Assembly: GCA_945873015.1 (NCBI GenBank)
Contig: CAMCBY010000003.1
Span: forward strand, 1-33,877
Reading direction: 5' to 3'
DNA from: Klebsiella pneumoniae
GTDB lineage: Bacteria > Pseudomonadota > Gammaproteobacteria > Ga0077536
Length of the DNA stretch: 33,877 bases
Shown here: positions 8,306-17,051 of the stretch, piece after piece
Layout: each line of letters opens with the position of its first letter
How positions within the stretch are numbered: the stretch's first letter is position 1
Notes under the pieces: generated by a model
The model's database searches: none
Seen by the model: the letters and a program-made list of their open reading frames with translations, nothing else
What the model was told of the DNA's origin: nothing
Made by a program: the position numbers and the translations under genes

Positions 8306-8393
8306 TTGTGGGTCAGACTTCAGTCTGACATTCAAATTCTCAATCGAGCCCTGAGCGTGCGCATCAAATGTCAGACTGAAGTCTGACCCACAA
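8306..8393. repeat. 27-base perfect inverted repeat with self-palindromic arms
   Basis: Arms at 8306-8332 and 8367-8393 are exact reverse complements over 27 bases with a 34-base centre. Each arm contains the core GTCAGACTTCAGTCTGAC or its complement, itself a near-palindrome with 8-bp half-sites and a TC/GA centre. The element fills the gap between two convergent genes (MaoC-like and argA). The layout resembles REP/BIME-type or small MITE-like intergenic repeats, and it could also act as a bidirectional terminator. No transposase and no second copy are present in the window. Confidence 0.85.
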
Positions 8394-8407
8394 AACGGCG
8401 GGCGCTG

Positions 8408-9739
8408 TTACGACAGCGGCTTGATCAATACCGCCGAATTCCTCTGGAAGTTATACAGCTGGCGCTTGCCCATCGGCAGGCTGTCGATGGCGCCGGCGCG
8501 GAAACCGCGCTCGTTGAACCACTGGGTGGCCTGGGTGGTCAGCACGAATACCGAGCGCAGCCCGGCATGGCGCGCACGGCGCTCGAGGGCCTCGAGCAGC
8601 ATGTCGCCGAATTGCCCGCCGCGATAATCGGGGTGAACGGCGATGCAGGCGATTTCCGCCATGCCCTGGTCGACATAGGGATACAGCGCGCCGCAGGCGA
8701 CCACCGTGTTCTCTCGCACCATCACCACAAAATGATCGATTTCGTTTTCGAGCTTTTCCCGAGAACGTTTGACCAGCAGGCCCTGGTCTTCAAGGGGCTG
8801 CACCAGTTCAAGAATGCCGCCGACGTCCTCCACCCTGCCCTCGCGCAGCTGATCGAAAGGCGCGCTGCTTAGCATCGTACCTATGCCATCGCGGGTGAAA
8901 AGCTCGCGCAGCACCGCGCCGTCGACCAGGCGGCTGAGTATGTGCACCCGCTCGACGCCAAGTTCACAGGCGGCGATGCCGGTCTCAAGCGGTTCAAAGT
9001 CGAACAGTTCGGCCCATTGGGTTTCGCGCATCTGCTGCGCTTCATGCACCGTCAATTGCCGCACGAGTTCGCCATTCGTGTTGGTAATGCCGTCGCGGTC
9101 CGTGAGCAGAATGAGCTTGGCGGCGCCAATGTCGGCGGCGACAGTGGCGGCCAAGTCCTTGGCTTTCAGATTAAACAGCTCGCCGGTGGGCGAATAACCA
9201 AGCGGTGCAAGCAGCACGATTTCACCCTCCTCGAGACGCGCGGCGATGGCCTTGTGATCAACGCTGCGCACAAGCCCGGTAAACAGCAGATCGACCCCAT
9301 CGATAATGCCGGCCGGACGTGCCAGCACGAAATTGCCACTCGCGATGCGGCAACTGGCGGCCGACAAGGGGCCACCGCGACTGCCGAAGGAAAACGCCGC
9401 TTCGATATCAAGGCGCATGGCGCCGACCACTTCGCGTACTTCATGCATGGTCTGAGCGTCGCTGACCCGCAGCGCACCCACCACGCGCGGTGTGATGCCA
9501 CGATCGGCGAGGCGCTGCTCGATCTGTGGACGCGCGCCAAACACCACCACCAGCCGAATGCCGACCGCCGCCAGCATCAGCAGATCGCGAATGAGATTGG
9601 TGAAGCCGGCATCGGCCACCGCTTCGCCGCCAAAATAGACCACGAAGGTCTGGGCGCGATGCTTGTGAAAATAGGGTGACACCTGGCGCAGCCAGGCTAC
9701 TACGGCCTCCCCTTCCAAGGGCGAGTTCTGTTCGGTCAT
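8408..9739 (-). CDS. argA: N-acetylglutamate synthase
   Basis: ArgA makes N-acetylglutamate from glutamate and acetyl-CoA, the first step of arginine synthesis. The 443-residue protein has exactly the E. coli ArgA length and the same two-domain plan. An amino-acid-kinase domain (about 1-290, with FVVYFGGEAV near the N terminus and LLTDRDGITN) is followed by a GNAT acetyltransferase domain (about 300-443). The GNAT acetyl-CoA loop is seen in AVHPDYRGGQFGDMLLEALE. In this class arginine feedback acts through the kinase domain. A GAGG lies about 11 bases before the ATG. No ARG box was recognised upstream. Confidence 0.95.
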   Translation of the reverse strand: MTEQNSPLEGEAVVAWLRQVSPYFHKHRAQTFVVYFGGEAVADAGFTNLIRDLLMLAAVGIRLVVVFGARPQIEQRLADRGITPRVVGALRVSDAQTMHEVREVVGAMRLDIEAAFSFGSRGGPLSAASCRIASGNFVLARPAGIIDGVDLLFTGLVRSVDHKAIAARLEEGEIVLLAPLGYSPTGELFNLKAKDLAATVAADIGAAKLILLTDRDGITNTNGELVRQLTVHEAQQMRETQWAELFDFEPLETGIAACELGVERVHILSRLVDGAVLRELFTRDGIGTMLSSAPFDQLREGRVEDVGGILELVQPLEDQGLLVKRSREKLENEIDHFVVMVRENTVVACGALYPYVDQGMAEIACIAVHPDYRGGQFGDMLLEALERRARHAGLRSVFVLTTQATQWFNERGFRAGAIDSLPMGKRQLYNFQRNSAVLIKPLS

Positions 9740-9862
9740 CGCGACGTCATCCTCGCGCAGGGCGCGAAATATAATGGCGGCATTCTAGCGAGTTTGCCGC
9801 TACCTGCTTCAAGCCAGGTGCAACTCACCTTGGGTGCCCGCGGCGGGAGCGCTATCATGCGC

Positions 9863-9879
9863 GCTGGCCAACGGCCAGC
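9863..9879 (+). other. Small hairpin in the ilvD leader
   Basis: A perfect 7-bp stem (GCTGGCC/GGCCAGC) with an AAC loop lies 36 bases before the ilvD ATG. A second small inverted repeat (ACCTG/CAGGT) lies about 45 bases further upstream. No leader peptide rich in Ile, Val or Leu codons and no terminator-like T-run is visible, so attenuation is not supported. Confidence 0.3.
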
Positions 9880-9914
9880 CACCACCAACAGCCGACAGCA
9901 CGCCGGAGAACACC

Positions 9915-11594
9915 ATGGCGACCAAGATCAACAAGATCAGTGAACGTATCACTCAACCGCGCTCACAAGGCGCCTCGCAGGCCATGCTCCTCGGCACCGG
10001 CTTGAGCGAAGAAGATTTGAGCAAGGCTCAGGTCGGCATAGCCAGCGTGTGGTTCGAGGGCAACCCGTGCAACATGCACCTGTTGTCGCTCGCCGAGGAA
10101 GTGAAAAAGGGCGTGCAGCAAGCAGGCATGGTCGGCATGCGTTTTAACACCGTGGGTGTCAGCGACGGCATTTCCATGGGCACCCGCGGCATGAGCTATT
10201 CGCTGCAGTCGCGCGACCTCATCGCCGACTCCATCGAGACCATCATGGGCGGCCAGTGGTATGACGCCAATATTTCCATTCCGGGCTGCGACAAAAACAT
10301 GCCCGGCTGCCTGATCGCAATGGGGCGCCTGAACCGCCCGGCATTGATGGTCTATGGCGGCACCATCAAGCCTGGTTATTCGGGCGAAAAAGTGCTCGAC
10401 ATCGTGTCCGCATTTCAGAGTTACGGCTCCTACCTCGCCGGTACGATCAGTGAAGAAGAGCGCCAGGAAGTAGTGCGTCACGCCTGCCCCGGTGCAGGCG
10501 CCTGCGGCGGCATGTATACCGCCAACACCATGGCTTCGGCCATCGAAGCGATGGGCATGACGTTGCCCTATTCCTCGTCTGTGCCGGCGGTCGATCCGCT
10601 CAAAAAGGACGAATGTCGCCGCGCTGGCGCTGCCATCCGCGTGCTGATGGAGCGCGACATCAAACCGAGGGACATCATGACCCGCGCCGCCTTTGAGAAC
10701 GCGATGGTGATCATCACCGTGCTCGGCGGTTCAACCAACGCGGTGCTGCATCTGATCGCGATGGCCAAGGCGGTCGGCGTGAAACTCACCATCGACGATT
10801 TCCAGGCGGTCAGCGACCGTGTGCCCTTCCTGGCGGACTTGAAGCCCTCCGGCCAATACGTGATGGAAGACCTGCACAAGGTCGGCGGTATTCCTGCCGT
10901 ACTGAAATTCCTGCTCGAAGCCAAACTCATCGATGGCGACGGCATGACCGTCACTGGCAAAACCCTGGCGGAAAACCTCGCCGAGTTGCCGGGACTCAGC
11001 GCCGGCCAGCAGGTGTTGCGTCCCCTCACCAACCCGATCAAGCCTAGCGGTCATATCCAGATTCTTAAGGGCAACCTTGCACCGGGCGGTTCGGTCGCCA
11101 AGATCACTGGCAAAGAAGGCCTGCGTTTTGAGGGCCCGGCCAAGGTCTACGATTCGGAAGAAGACATGCTGGCCGGCCTCGAGCAGAAGAATATCGAGAG
11201 GGGAGACGTTGTCATCATCCGCTACGAAGGCCCCAAGGGCGGCCCGGGCATGCCGGAAATGCTGACGCCGACCTCGGCCCTGATGGGAGCAGGTCTCGGC
11301 GATTCGGTCGCGCTGATCACCGACGGGCGCTTCTCCGGTGGTTCCCACGGTTTTATCGTCGGCCATGTGGTGCCGGAAGCCCAGGAAGGCGGCCCCATCG
11401 CATTTGTTAAGACCGGCGACCGGGTGACACTCGATGCCGAGTCCAAGACCATCAGTATGGCGGTCGATGATGCCGAGCTGGCACGTCGACGTGCGGGCTG
11501 GGTCGCGCCGCCCTACAAGGCCGAGCGCGGTACTTTGTTCAAGTACATCCAGCTCGTGACGAACGCCTCGGAAGGCTGCGTGACGGACGAATAA
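9915..11594 (+). CDS. ilvD: Dihydroxy-acid dehydratase
   Basis: IlvD dehydrates 2,3-dihydroxy-isovalerate and -methylvalerate in valine, isoleucine and leucine synthesis, using an Fe-S cluster. This 559-residue protein belongs to the shorter class (about 555-575). The three conserved cluster cysteines are visible as Cys52 (GNPCNMHL), Cys125 (PGCDKNMPG) and Cys197 (GAGACGGMYTANTM), the pattern of [2Fe-2S] enzymes. The C-terminal GRFSGGSHGFIVGHVVPEA block is intact. An upstream GTG at 9834 would add 27 low-complexity residues. I chose the ATG at 9915 because a GGAG lies 7 bases before it and family similarity starts there. It is divergent from argA. Confidence 0.95.
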   Translation: MATKINKISERITQPRSQGASQAMLLGTGLSEEDLSKAQVGIASVWFEGNPCNMHLLSLAEEVKKGVQQAGMVGMRFNTVGVSDGISMGTRGMSYSLQSRDLIADSIETIMGGQWYDANISIPGCDKNMPGCLIAMGRLNRPALMVYGGTIKPGYSGEKVLDIVSAFQSYGSYLAGTISEEERQEVVRHACPGAGACGGMYTANTMASAIEAMGMTLPYSSSVPAVDPLKKDECRRAGAAIRVLMERDIKPRDIMTRAAFENAMVIITVLGGSTNAVLHLIAMAKAVGVKLTIDDFQAVSDRVPFLADLKPSGQYVMEDLHKVGGIPAVLKFLLEAKLIDGDGMTVTGKTLAENLAELPGLSAGQQVLRPLTNPIKPSGHIQILKGNLAPGGSVAKITGKEGLRFEGPAKVYDSEEDMLAGLEQKNIERGDVVIIRYEGPKGGPGMPEMLTPTSALMGAGLGDSVALITDGRFSGGSHGFIVGHVVPEAQEGGPIAFVKTGDRVTLDAESKTISMAVDDAELARRRAGWVAPPYKAERGTLFKYIQLVTNASEGCVTDE

Positions 11595-11613
11595 GAACGT
11601 TAGGGAGAACCCC

Positions 11614-11638
11614 GCCGGCGGCCATCGCGGCCGTCGGC
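11614..11638. terminator. GC-rich hairpin between convergent ilvD and lytic transglycosylase
   Basis: A 10-bp stem (GCCGGCGGCC, 11614-11623, with 11629-11638, one G-U pair) has a 5-base loop and lies between two convergent stop codons. There is no T-run on either side, so it is a weak terminator candidate. Confidence 0.4.
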
Positions 11639-11646
11639 GCGCGCGT

Positions 11647-12249
11647 CTACATATCCCGTTTGTAGTCGTTGTAGTATTTCAGAACCCGCTGTACGTAGAC
11701 CTCGGTTTCCTTGTAAGGGGGAATGCGTCGGCCATTGTTGATGACCGCGTTCTCGCCGGCGTTGTAGGCGGCGAGCGCCAACACCAGATTGTCATCGAAC
11801 ATATTGAGCAGGTCTCGCAGGTACTGCGTGCCGCCTGACACATTGGCCGTCGGGTCGCGGCGATTGCGTACACCATACCGTTCTGCCGTGCCTGGCATGA
11901 GTTGCATGAGACCAACCGCACCGGCCCTCGACACGGCGTCCGGGTTATAGGCGGACTCCGCCGTGATGACCGCATGTAGCAGCGCCGGCGGCAGACGGTG
12001 GACCTTGGCCGCTTCGGCGATGGTGGGACCGTACTTCTGGCGGTTCTTGAACACGCTCTTGAAATCGGCCTTGGCTTCCGACCAGCCCTTCCAGGTTTTG
12101 ACCATGCGCCGATAACCGCCGTGGTCGGGTTTGTCGGTCAGATGTACATGTCCGTGGCTATCGACGTATTTGTAGATATCGGCGCCCGCCAGGAACGGCA
12201 CCAGCACCAACAACGCGCCGAGCGCGAAGAAGAAAATCCGTTTCGACAT
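11647..12249 (-). CDS. Exported lytic transglycosylase with DUF4124-like N-terminal segment
   Basis: A 200-residue soluble lytic transglycosylase of the Slt/MltE-like family, expected to cleave peptidoglycan glycan strands in the periplasm. Residues 1-23 form a signal peptide (hydrophobic FFFALGALLVLVPFLAGA). Residues 24-42 (DIYKYVDSHGHVHLTDKPD) match the short DUF4124 motif often found before such domains. The SLT domain follows, with catalytic Glu98 in TAESAYNPDA and the family blocks AGAVGLMQLMPGTA and ALAAYNAGE. A GTG at 12267 would add six residues. Neither start has a strong ribosome binding site, so the start is uncertain. It is divergent from lpxD. Confidence 0.88.
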   Translation of the reverse strand: MSKRIFFFALGALLVLVPFLAGADIYKYVDSHGHVHLTDKPDHGGYRRMVKTWKGWSEAKADFKSVFKNRQKYGPTIAEAAKVHRLPPALLHAVITAESAYNPDAVSRAGAVGLMQLMPGTAERYGVRNRRDPTANVSGGTQYLRDLLNMFDDNLVLALAAYNAGENAVINNGRRIPPYKETEVYVQRVLKYYNDYKRDM

Positions 12250-12571
12250 GAAGGTAGGGATGGGCACTTGAACTCAAAGCTAAAGTGAATTATTGATTTA
12301 TTCTATAACTCAATGATAGTTATTGGAATAGGCAATATAAACTATAAAATACATGAGGAAGGACAGAGCCCGTGGCTACCTGCTTCCTCTGACGAGCATA
12401 GCTCAGCGTAGCGCGATCCCCCATTGATCAGGTTCGACGCGGCGCCACATTTAACACAAGTTTTGCAAGGCAATTCAGGCATGGCGGTTGCTCGCGCGCC
12501 GCGCGCTTCCTTGTAGACTTGCCGGCCGGCCAGCACCGTTACGCCGGATGACCATGACTTGAGGGTTCAAC
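12250..12571. other. Divergent control region with an AT-rich island
   Basis: This gap lies between the lytic transglycosylase and lpxD. Positions of about 12285-12355 are strikingly AT-rich against the GC-rich surroundings. On the plus strand TTGGAA (12323-12328) and TAAAAT (12345-12350) are 16 bases apart. Just after them a 35-base hairpin (12355-12389) pairs GAGGAAG with CTTCCTC and has an inner AGCC/GGCT stem. No protein-like frame is present. lpxD would have a leader of about 215 bases from this promoter. Confidence 0.5.
12323..12350 (+). promoter_or_regulatory. Candidate promoter in the AT-rich island upstream of lpxD
   Basis: TTGGAA and TAAAAT with a 16-base spacer match four of six and five of six sigma-70 consensus positions. 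The AT-rich setting supports a promoter. Which transcript it drives (lpxD or a short leader RNA) is not shown. Confidence 0.35.
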
Positions 12572-13543
12572 ATGTCCTATTTCCTGGCTGAGATTGCGCG
12601 GCGCTTCGAACTCGAGTTCAGCGGCGATGGCCAGCTTGAAATCGAAGGCGTGTGCGGCTTGTCCGATGACCTGCCGGGCTGCCTGTCTTTCGCCAGCGGA
12701 ACGCGTCATGTCGAAGATGCCGCCGCTTCGCGTATCGCTGCGTTTGTTGCCCATCCCGATCACCCGGTGAGCGGTAAAGCCAACCTCTTTCACCCCGAAC
12801 CCGAATACATGATGGCGCGCATCGCCGGCCTGTTCGTACGCAGCCAGATGGGCGACGCGCGCGGGGTCCATGCCAGCGCCATCGTCTCGATAAGCGCGGC
12901 TTTGGGCGACGACTCCTATATCGGCCCCAACGTCGTGATCGGTAATCTGGTCAAGATCGGACCGCGCTGCAAAATCTTCCCCAATGTCGTGATCATGGAT
13001 CGCGTCGAGCTCGGGGCGGACTGCATCATCTATCCCAATTGCACCCTGCGCGAGGACACCCTGCTCGGCGATCGGGTGATCCTGCAGCCCGGCGTATCGC
13101 TCGGCGGAGACGGTTTTGGTTTCGTCAGCCACGAGGGTTCACATTTCAAGATCCCGCAACTCGGTCGGGTAGTACTGGAAGACGATGTCGAAATCGGCGC
13201 CAATTCCACTATCGACCGCGCGCGCTTCAGCGAGACTCGCATCGGCCGCGGCACCAAGGTCGACAATCTGGTGATGCTGGCGCACAACGTGGTGACCGGT
13301 GAGAACTGCGTGATCGTGTCCCAGGTCGGGGTGTCGGGCAGCACCCGGCTCGGCAACCGCGTGACCCTGGCCGGTCAGGTCGGCACGGTCGGGCACGTGA
13401 CGATCGCCGACGATGTCACGGTGCTCGGTAAGGGCGGCATCACCAAAGACATCCGCGAAGCCGGGGTCTATGCCGGCATGCCGCTCAAACCCGCGCGGCT
13501 GTGGCGCAAAGCGATGGCCAAGCTCTACGCCGGTTTATCCTGA
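12572..13543 (+). CDS. lpxD: LpxD-like UDP-3-O-acylglucosamine N-acyltransferase, stand-alone copy
   Basis: LpxD transfers a 3-hydroxyacyl chain from ACP to UDP-3-O-acyl-glucosamine, the third lipid A step. The 323-residue protein (E. coli 341) has an N-terminal uridine-binding domain (about 1-95) and then left-handed beta-helix hexapeptide repeats (about 100-290, for example IGPNVVIG, IGPRCKIF, LGADCIIY). The LpxD hallmarks GGDGFGFV and the catalytic-His segment VMLAHNVVTGENC are intact, and a short helical tail ends in LWRKAMAKLYAGLS. Unlike canonical lpxD it is not in the bamA-skp-lpxD-fabZ-lpxA-lpxB cluster, so it may be a second copy. Its end overlaps the convergent EamA gene by 19 bases. 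Confidence 0.88.
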   Translation: MSYFLAEIARRFELEFSGDGQLEIEGVCGLSDDLPGCLSFASGTRHVEDAAASRIAAFVAHPDHPVSGKANLFHPEPEYMMARIAGLFVRSQMGDARGVHASAIVSISAALGDDSYIGPNVVIGNLVKIGPRCKIFPNVVIMDRVELGADCIIYPNCTLREDTLLGDRVILQPGVSLGGDGFGFVSHEGSHFKIPQLGRVVLEDDVEIGANSTIDRARFSETRIGRGTKVDNLVMLAHNVVTGENCVIVSQVGVSGSTRLGNRVTLAGQVGTVGHVTIADDVTVLGKGGITKDIREAGVYAGMPLKPARLWRKAMAKLYAGLS

Positions 13544-14493
13544 ACCAGCACCGCCGTGTCGCCGCGACGGGTTTCCAACACCACAATGCCGGCAATGATG
13601 AGGCCGGTGCCCAGCATTTGAATCGGGTGCATCGCCTCGCCCAGGATCCAGGCCGCCATGACGAAGGTCGCGGGCGGGCCGATGGTGCTGACGATTGAAG
13701 CACGTTGTGCGCCGATACGGCGGATGCTGGCGGAAAATAGAAACAGCGGCAGCACGCTGGTCGTCACCGTCATGGCCAGCACCAGCGTCCAGGCGTGGGG
13801 CGAGAGCGTCACGAACGAGCCAAAGCTCGCCCCCCCTATCAGCGCGGCGTGGAGTGTCAGCGCGAGCGCTCCGGCAGAACTCGCGTAGACGATGAAGGGC
13901 ACGCTGCCAATCACGGTCGCCACCCGTTCGTTGGCGATGAGGTAATAGGCAAAACCGGCGGCCGAGGCCAGCACCAGTGCCGCGCCGAGGCCATTGGCAC
14001 GCCATAACTCGATATTGATACCGCCGACTGCACAGCCCACACCGAGATACGTTAGCGCCACAGCAGTCAACAATCTGCTCGATGGCCAGCGCCGCGCAGC
14101 GAGTGCGCGCGCCAGCACGACCATCGCCGGATAGGTAAACAACAGGACGCGCTCAAGGCTCGCGTCGATCATGGTCAGTGCGACAAAATTCAACCACGCC
14201 GCAGCGTAATGACTGGCCAGTCCCGCCAGTATTGCGCCGAGGATCAGGCGCGGCTGCGCCGGCCATAGCTGCCGCGGCGCAAGCCGGTACAAAGCCCAGC
14301 CCCACACCAGCGGCAGGGTAAACCAGGAACGCAGCAACAGAATCGATTCAACCGCAACACCGTCACGGAACAACAGCTTGGCGAAGATGCCCTTGCCGGA
14401 CACCAGCAGCGCCCCCATCACGACCAACGCGACATCGCCGTGGCGCTGCCACCAGAGTGCGAGCACAGCGCCCACGCTCAAGGTACCCGGCAT
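13525..14493 (-). CDS. EamA/DMT superfamily permease
   Basis: A 322-residue inner-membrane protein with about ten hydrophobic segments arranged as two EamA repeats (roughly residues 20-150 and 165-308). The second repeat ends with GEAMHPIQMLGTGLIIAGIVVLE, typical of drug/metabolite exporters. First-repeat features include LLLRSWFTLPLVW and a TYPAMVVL segment near the end. Members export amino acids, nucleotides or drugs; the substrate here cannot be predicted. It lies 51 bases after the HMG-CoA-lyase-like gene on the same strand and could share its transcript. The last codons overlap the 3' end of lpxD on the opposite strand. Confidence 0.85.
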   Translation of the reverse strand: MPGTLSVGAVLALWWQRHGDVALVVMGALLVSGKGIFAKLLFRDGVAVESILLLRSWFTLPLVWGWALYRLAPRQLWPAQPRLILGAILAGLASHYAAAWLNFVALTMIDASLERVLLFTYPAMVVLARALAARRWPSSRLLTAVALTYLGVGCAVGGINIELWRANGLGAALVLASAAGFAYYLIANERVATVIGSVPFIVYASSAGALALTLHAALIGGASFGSFVTLSPHAWTLVLAMTVTTSVLPLFLFSASIRRIGAQRASIVSTIGPPATFVMAAWILGEAMHPIQMLGTGLIIAGIVVLETRRGDTAVLVQDKPA

Positions 14494-14544
14494 GCGCAGG
14501 ACAGCACCGCGGCCGCCAACGCTGGCCGGTGACGGGCGACAGGC

Positions 14545-15453
14545 TCAGGCCGCACGCGGCGGCGGAAACAGACTGGCGCGGGTCATGCTGGCCTGCATGG
14601 GCGCCTGCAACGGCCCCTCCAGCCACTTTGAAGTGGCGATGACCTTGGTGATGTCGATGCCGGTCTCGTAGCCCATACGATGCAACAGGTAGAGCACATC
14701 CTCGGTACCGACGTTACCGGTTGCACCCGGCGCGAACGGGCAACCACCCACCCCACCGCAACTCGCGTCAACGATGCGTACGCCACTTTCGACCGCCGCG
14801 TAGACGTTGCCGATGCCCGTGCCACGGGTGTTATGAAAATGGACGCGTAGCGGCGTCGCGCCGATACGCGGGCGCACCGCTTCAATCAGACGTTTGACGT
14901 CAGACGGCACCGCCACACCGATGGTATCGGCGAGCGAAATCTCATCGACGCCCATCCCATGCAATTGTTCGGCGATGGCGACCACCGTGGCCGGTGCCAC
15001 CTCCCCTTCAAAAGGGCAACCGAAAGACGCGGCAATGGTCACGCCAAAGAAACGTCGGGCGTCTTGCGCCTGGCGCGCGAGGCTCGCTATCTCCACCATC
15101 ATCTCGGCCGAGGTTTTGCCCTGGTTGCGCAGACAGAAACTGTCGGTGCTCACCGCCGCACAATTGATCTGCTCAACCCCCGACGCCAGCGCGCGCTCAA
15201 AACCCTGCAGGTTGAGCACCAGCCCGATGTAACTGACCCCCGCCCGGCGCGGCAGTCGCGCAATGATGGCGTCGGCGTCGGCCATCTGCGGCACACGTTT
15301 GGGGTTAACGAAACTCGCGACCTCCACCCGGCGCACGCCGGCATCGACCAGACGCTCGATAAGCGCGAGTTTGCTGTCGGTGTCCAGCAAGTGTGGTTGC
15401 GCCTGCAGGCCATCACGCGGCCCGACATCGACAATTTCAACGCTCTCAGCCAT
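14545..15453 (-). CDS. mvaB: Hydroxymethylglutaryl-CoA lyase-like enzyme
   Basis: The 302-residue TIM-barrel protein has the HMGL-like family features. These are VDVGPRDGLQAQ at the N terminus (catalytic Arg and metal Asp), EVASFVNPKRVPQMAD, the metal-binding HFHNTRGTG and the HMG-CoA lyase signature GGVGGCPFAPGATGNVGTED with the catalytic Cys. HMG-CoA lyase yields acetyl-CoA and acetoacetate in leucine breakdown. No other leucine-degradation gene (MCC subunits, isovaleryl-CoA dehydrogenase) is nearby, so a related acyl-CoA lyase role is possible. An AGGAG lies 8 bases before the ATG at 15453. It is divergent from gor. Confidence 0.88.
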   Translation of the reverse strand: MAESVEIVDVGPRDGLQAQPHLLDTDSKLALIERLVDAGVRRVEVASFVNPKRVPQMADADAIIARLPRRAGVSYIGLVLNLQGFERALASGVEQINCAAVSTDSFCLRNQGKTSAEMMVEIASLARQAQDARRFFGVTIAASFGCPFEGEVAPATVVAIAEQLHGMGVDEISLADTIGVAVPSDVKRLIEAVRPRIGATPLRVHFHNTRGTGIGNVYAAVESGVRIVDASCGGVGGCPFAPGATGNVGTEDVLYLLHRMGYETGIDITKVIATSKWLEGPLQAPMQASMTRASLFPPPRAA

Positions 15454-15630
15454 CGCCTTGACTCCTGCGCACAGGCGCTTTCCGTGCTCGCCTTGTGATT
15501 GATTCGAGAGGCGTTGATTGTAGCCAAAGCCCGCCGCTACCGGCAGCGCGGCGCACGCGCGGCAAAACCAAGGCCTCGGCTGCCTGCCACTGCCTCTATA
15601 CTAGGCGGACGGCAACTGCCAGGAGTGAAC

Positions 15631-16983
15631 ATGGCGTCTTTCGATTTTGATCTTTTTATTATTGGTGGCGGTTCGGGCGGCGTTCGTGCCGGACGCATGT
15701 CGGCCAGCTTTGGCGCGCGCGTGGCGATGGCCGAAGAACGCTACATGGGCGGCACCTGTGTAAACGTCGGCTGCGTGCCGAAAAAGCTTTTCGCCTATGC
15801 CGCCCACGTGCACGAGGAAGTGCGCGACGCCGCAGGTTTCGGCTGGAAAATCGCCGACGGTAGTTTCGACTGGCCGCTCCTGGTCGCCAACAAGAACAAA
15901 GAAATCGAACGACTGAACGGCATCTACCAGCGTCTGATGGACAACGCCGGCGTCACCGTCATGCATGAACGCGCGACGGTGAAAGATGCCCACACTGTCA
16001 CCGTCGGCGGCCGCGACATTAGCGCCGAGCGTATTCTGGTCGCGACCGGCGGCTGGCCGTATGTGCCGCAGTTCCCCGGCAGCGAACTCGCCATCACTTC
16101 CAACGAAGCTTTCTTTCTCGAACGCTTGCCCAAACGCGCGGTAGTGGTCGGCGGCGGCTATATCGCGGTTGAGTTCGCCGGCATTTTCAACGGGCTTGGC
16201 TGCGACACCACCCAGTTGTATCGCGGCCCCCTGTTCCTGCGCGGCTTTGACGACGACGCCCGTCATTTCCTCGCCGAGGAAATGCGCAAGAAGGGCGTCA
16301 ACTTGCGCTTCGATACCGACATCGTGCGTATCACGGGCGAAACGCACGACCTGCACCTGCACCTGAGTGACGGCACGACGCTTGATGCCGATCTCGTGAT
16401 GTACGCAACCGGGCGCCGACCGAACAGTGCCAATCTCGGTCTGGAAGCCTGCGGTGTGGCGATGGACGACACCGGCGCGGTCAAGGTCAACGCCAATTAC
16501 CAGACCACCGTGCCCTCAATTTATGCCATCGGTGACGTGACCGACAGGGTGAACCTGACGCCGGTTGCGCTCGCCGAAGGCATGGCGCTGGCCTGGCATC
16601 TGTATCGTGATCATGAACGACCGGTAGATTACGAATACATTCCGAGCGCGGTGTTCAGTCATCCTAATCTCGCGACCGTCGGCTACACCGAAGCGCAGGC
16701 GCGTGAGAAGTTCGGCGCCGTGACCATATTCAAATCGACCTTCACGCCGCTCAAACACACCCTGTCCGGCTCCAAGGAAAAGACCTTGATGAAACTGGTG
16801 GTCGAGACCGCCAGTGACAGGGTGGTCGGTGCGCACATGATTGGGCCCGATGCCGGTGAGTCGATACAAGGACTGGCCGTCGCCATCAAGGCCGGAGCGA
16901 CCAAGACTCTGTTCGATCGCACCATCGGCATTCATCCGACCTCCGCTGAGGAATGGGTGACCATGCGCGAGCCTGTGGCCTGA
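15631..16983 (+). CDS. gor: Glutathione-disulfide reductase
   Basis: Gor reduces glutathione disulfide with NADPH in the cytoplasm. The 450-residue protein (E. coli 450) has the FAD-binding GGGSGG (12-17), the redox pair Cys43/Cys48 in GGTCVNVGCVPKKL, the NADPH fold GGGYIAVEFAGIFNGLG followed by Arg residues (LYRGPLFLRGFD) typical of NADPH preference, GDVTDRVNLTPVA, and the C-terminal catalytic HPTSAEEW. Upstream in-frame codons exist from 15499, but I chose the ATG at 15631 because AGGAG lies 5 bases before it and homology begins there. A TATACT at 15597-15602 could be its -10 box. The selenoprotein-like peroxiredoxin starts 68 bases downstream with no terminator between. Confidence 0.96.
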   Translation: MASFDFDLFIIGGGSGGVRAGRMSASFGARVAMAEERYMGGTCVNVGCVPKKLFAYAAHVHEEVRDAAGFGWKIADGSFDWPLLVANKNKEIERLNGIYQRLMDNAGVTVMHERATVKDAHTVTVGGRDISAERILVATGGWPYVPQFPGSELAITSNEAFFLERLPKRAVVVGGGYIAVEFAGIFNGLGCDTTQLYRGPLFLRGFDDDARHFLAEEMRKKGVNLRFDTDIVRITGETHDLHLHLSDGTTLDADLVMYATGRRPNSANLGLEACGVAMDDTGAVKVNANYQTTVPSIYAIGDVTDRVNLTPVALAEGMALAWHLYRDHERPVDYEYIPSAVFSHPNLATVGYTEAQAREKFGAVTIFKSTFTPLKHTLSGSKEKTLMKLVVETASDRVVGAHMIGPDAGESIQGLAVAIKAGATKTLFDRTIGIHPTSAEEWVTMREPVA

Positions 16984-17051
16984 GACGCAACACAGAACAT
17001 CTTGTCGTAAACGATTTAGTTTTCTTCAATGTCACCAAGGAGCGAACGCTC

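Noticed and set aside
8306..8393. Insertion-sequence ends
   Set aside because: Only 34 bases lie between the arms, no transposase and no flanking direct repeat were seen. A REP/MITE-like or terminator role fits better.
12390..12450. tRNA-like fragments (TAGCTCAG and GGTTCGA) upstream of lpxD
   Set aside because: The arms do not pair into a cloverleaf, no matching acceptor stem exists and the spacing is wrong. Treated as chance.
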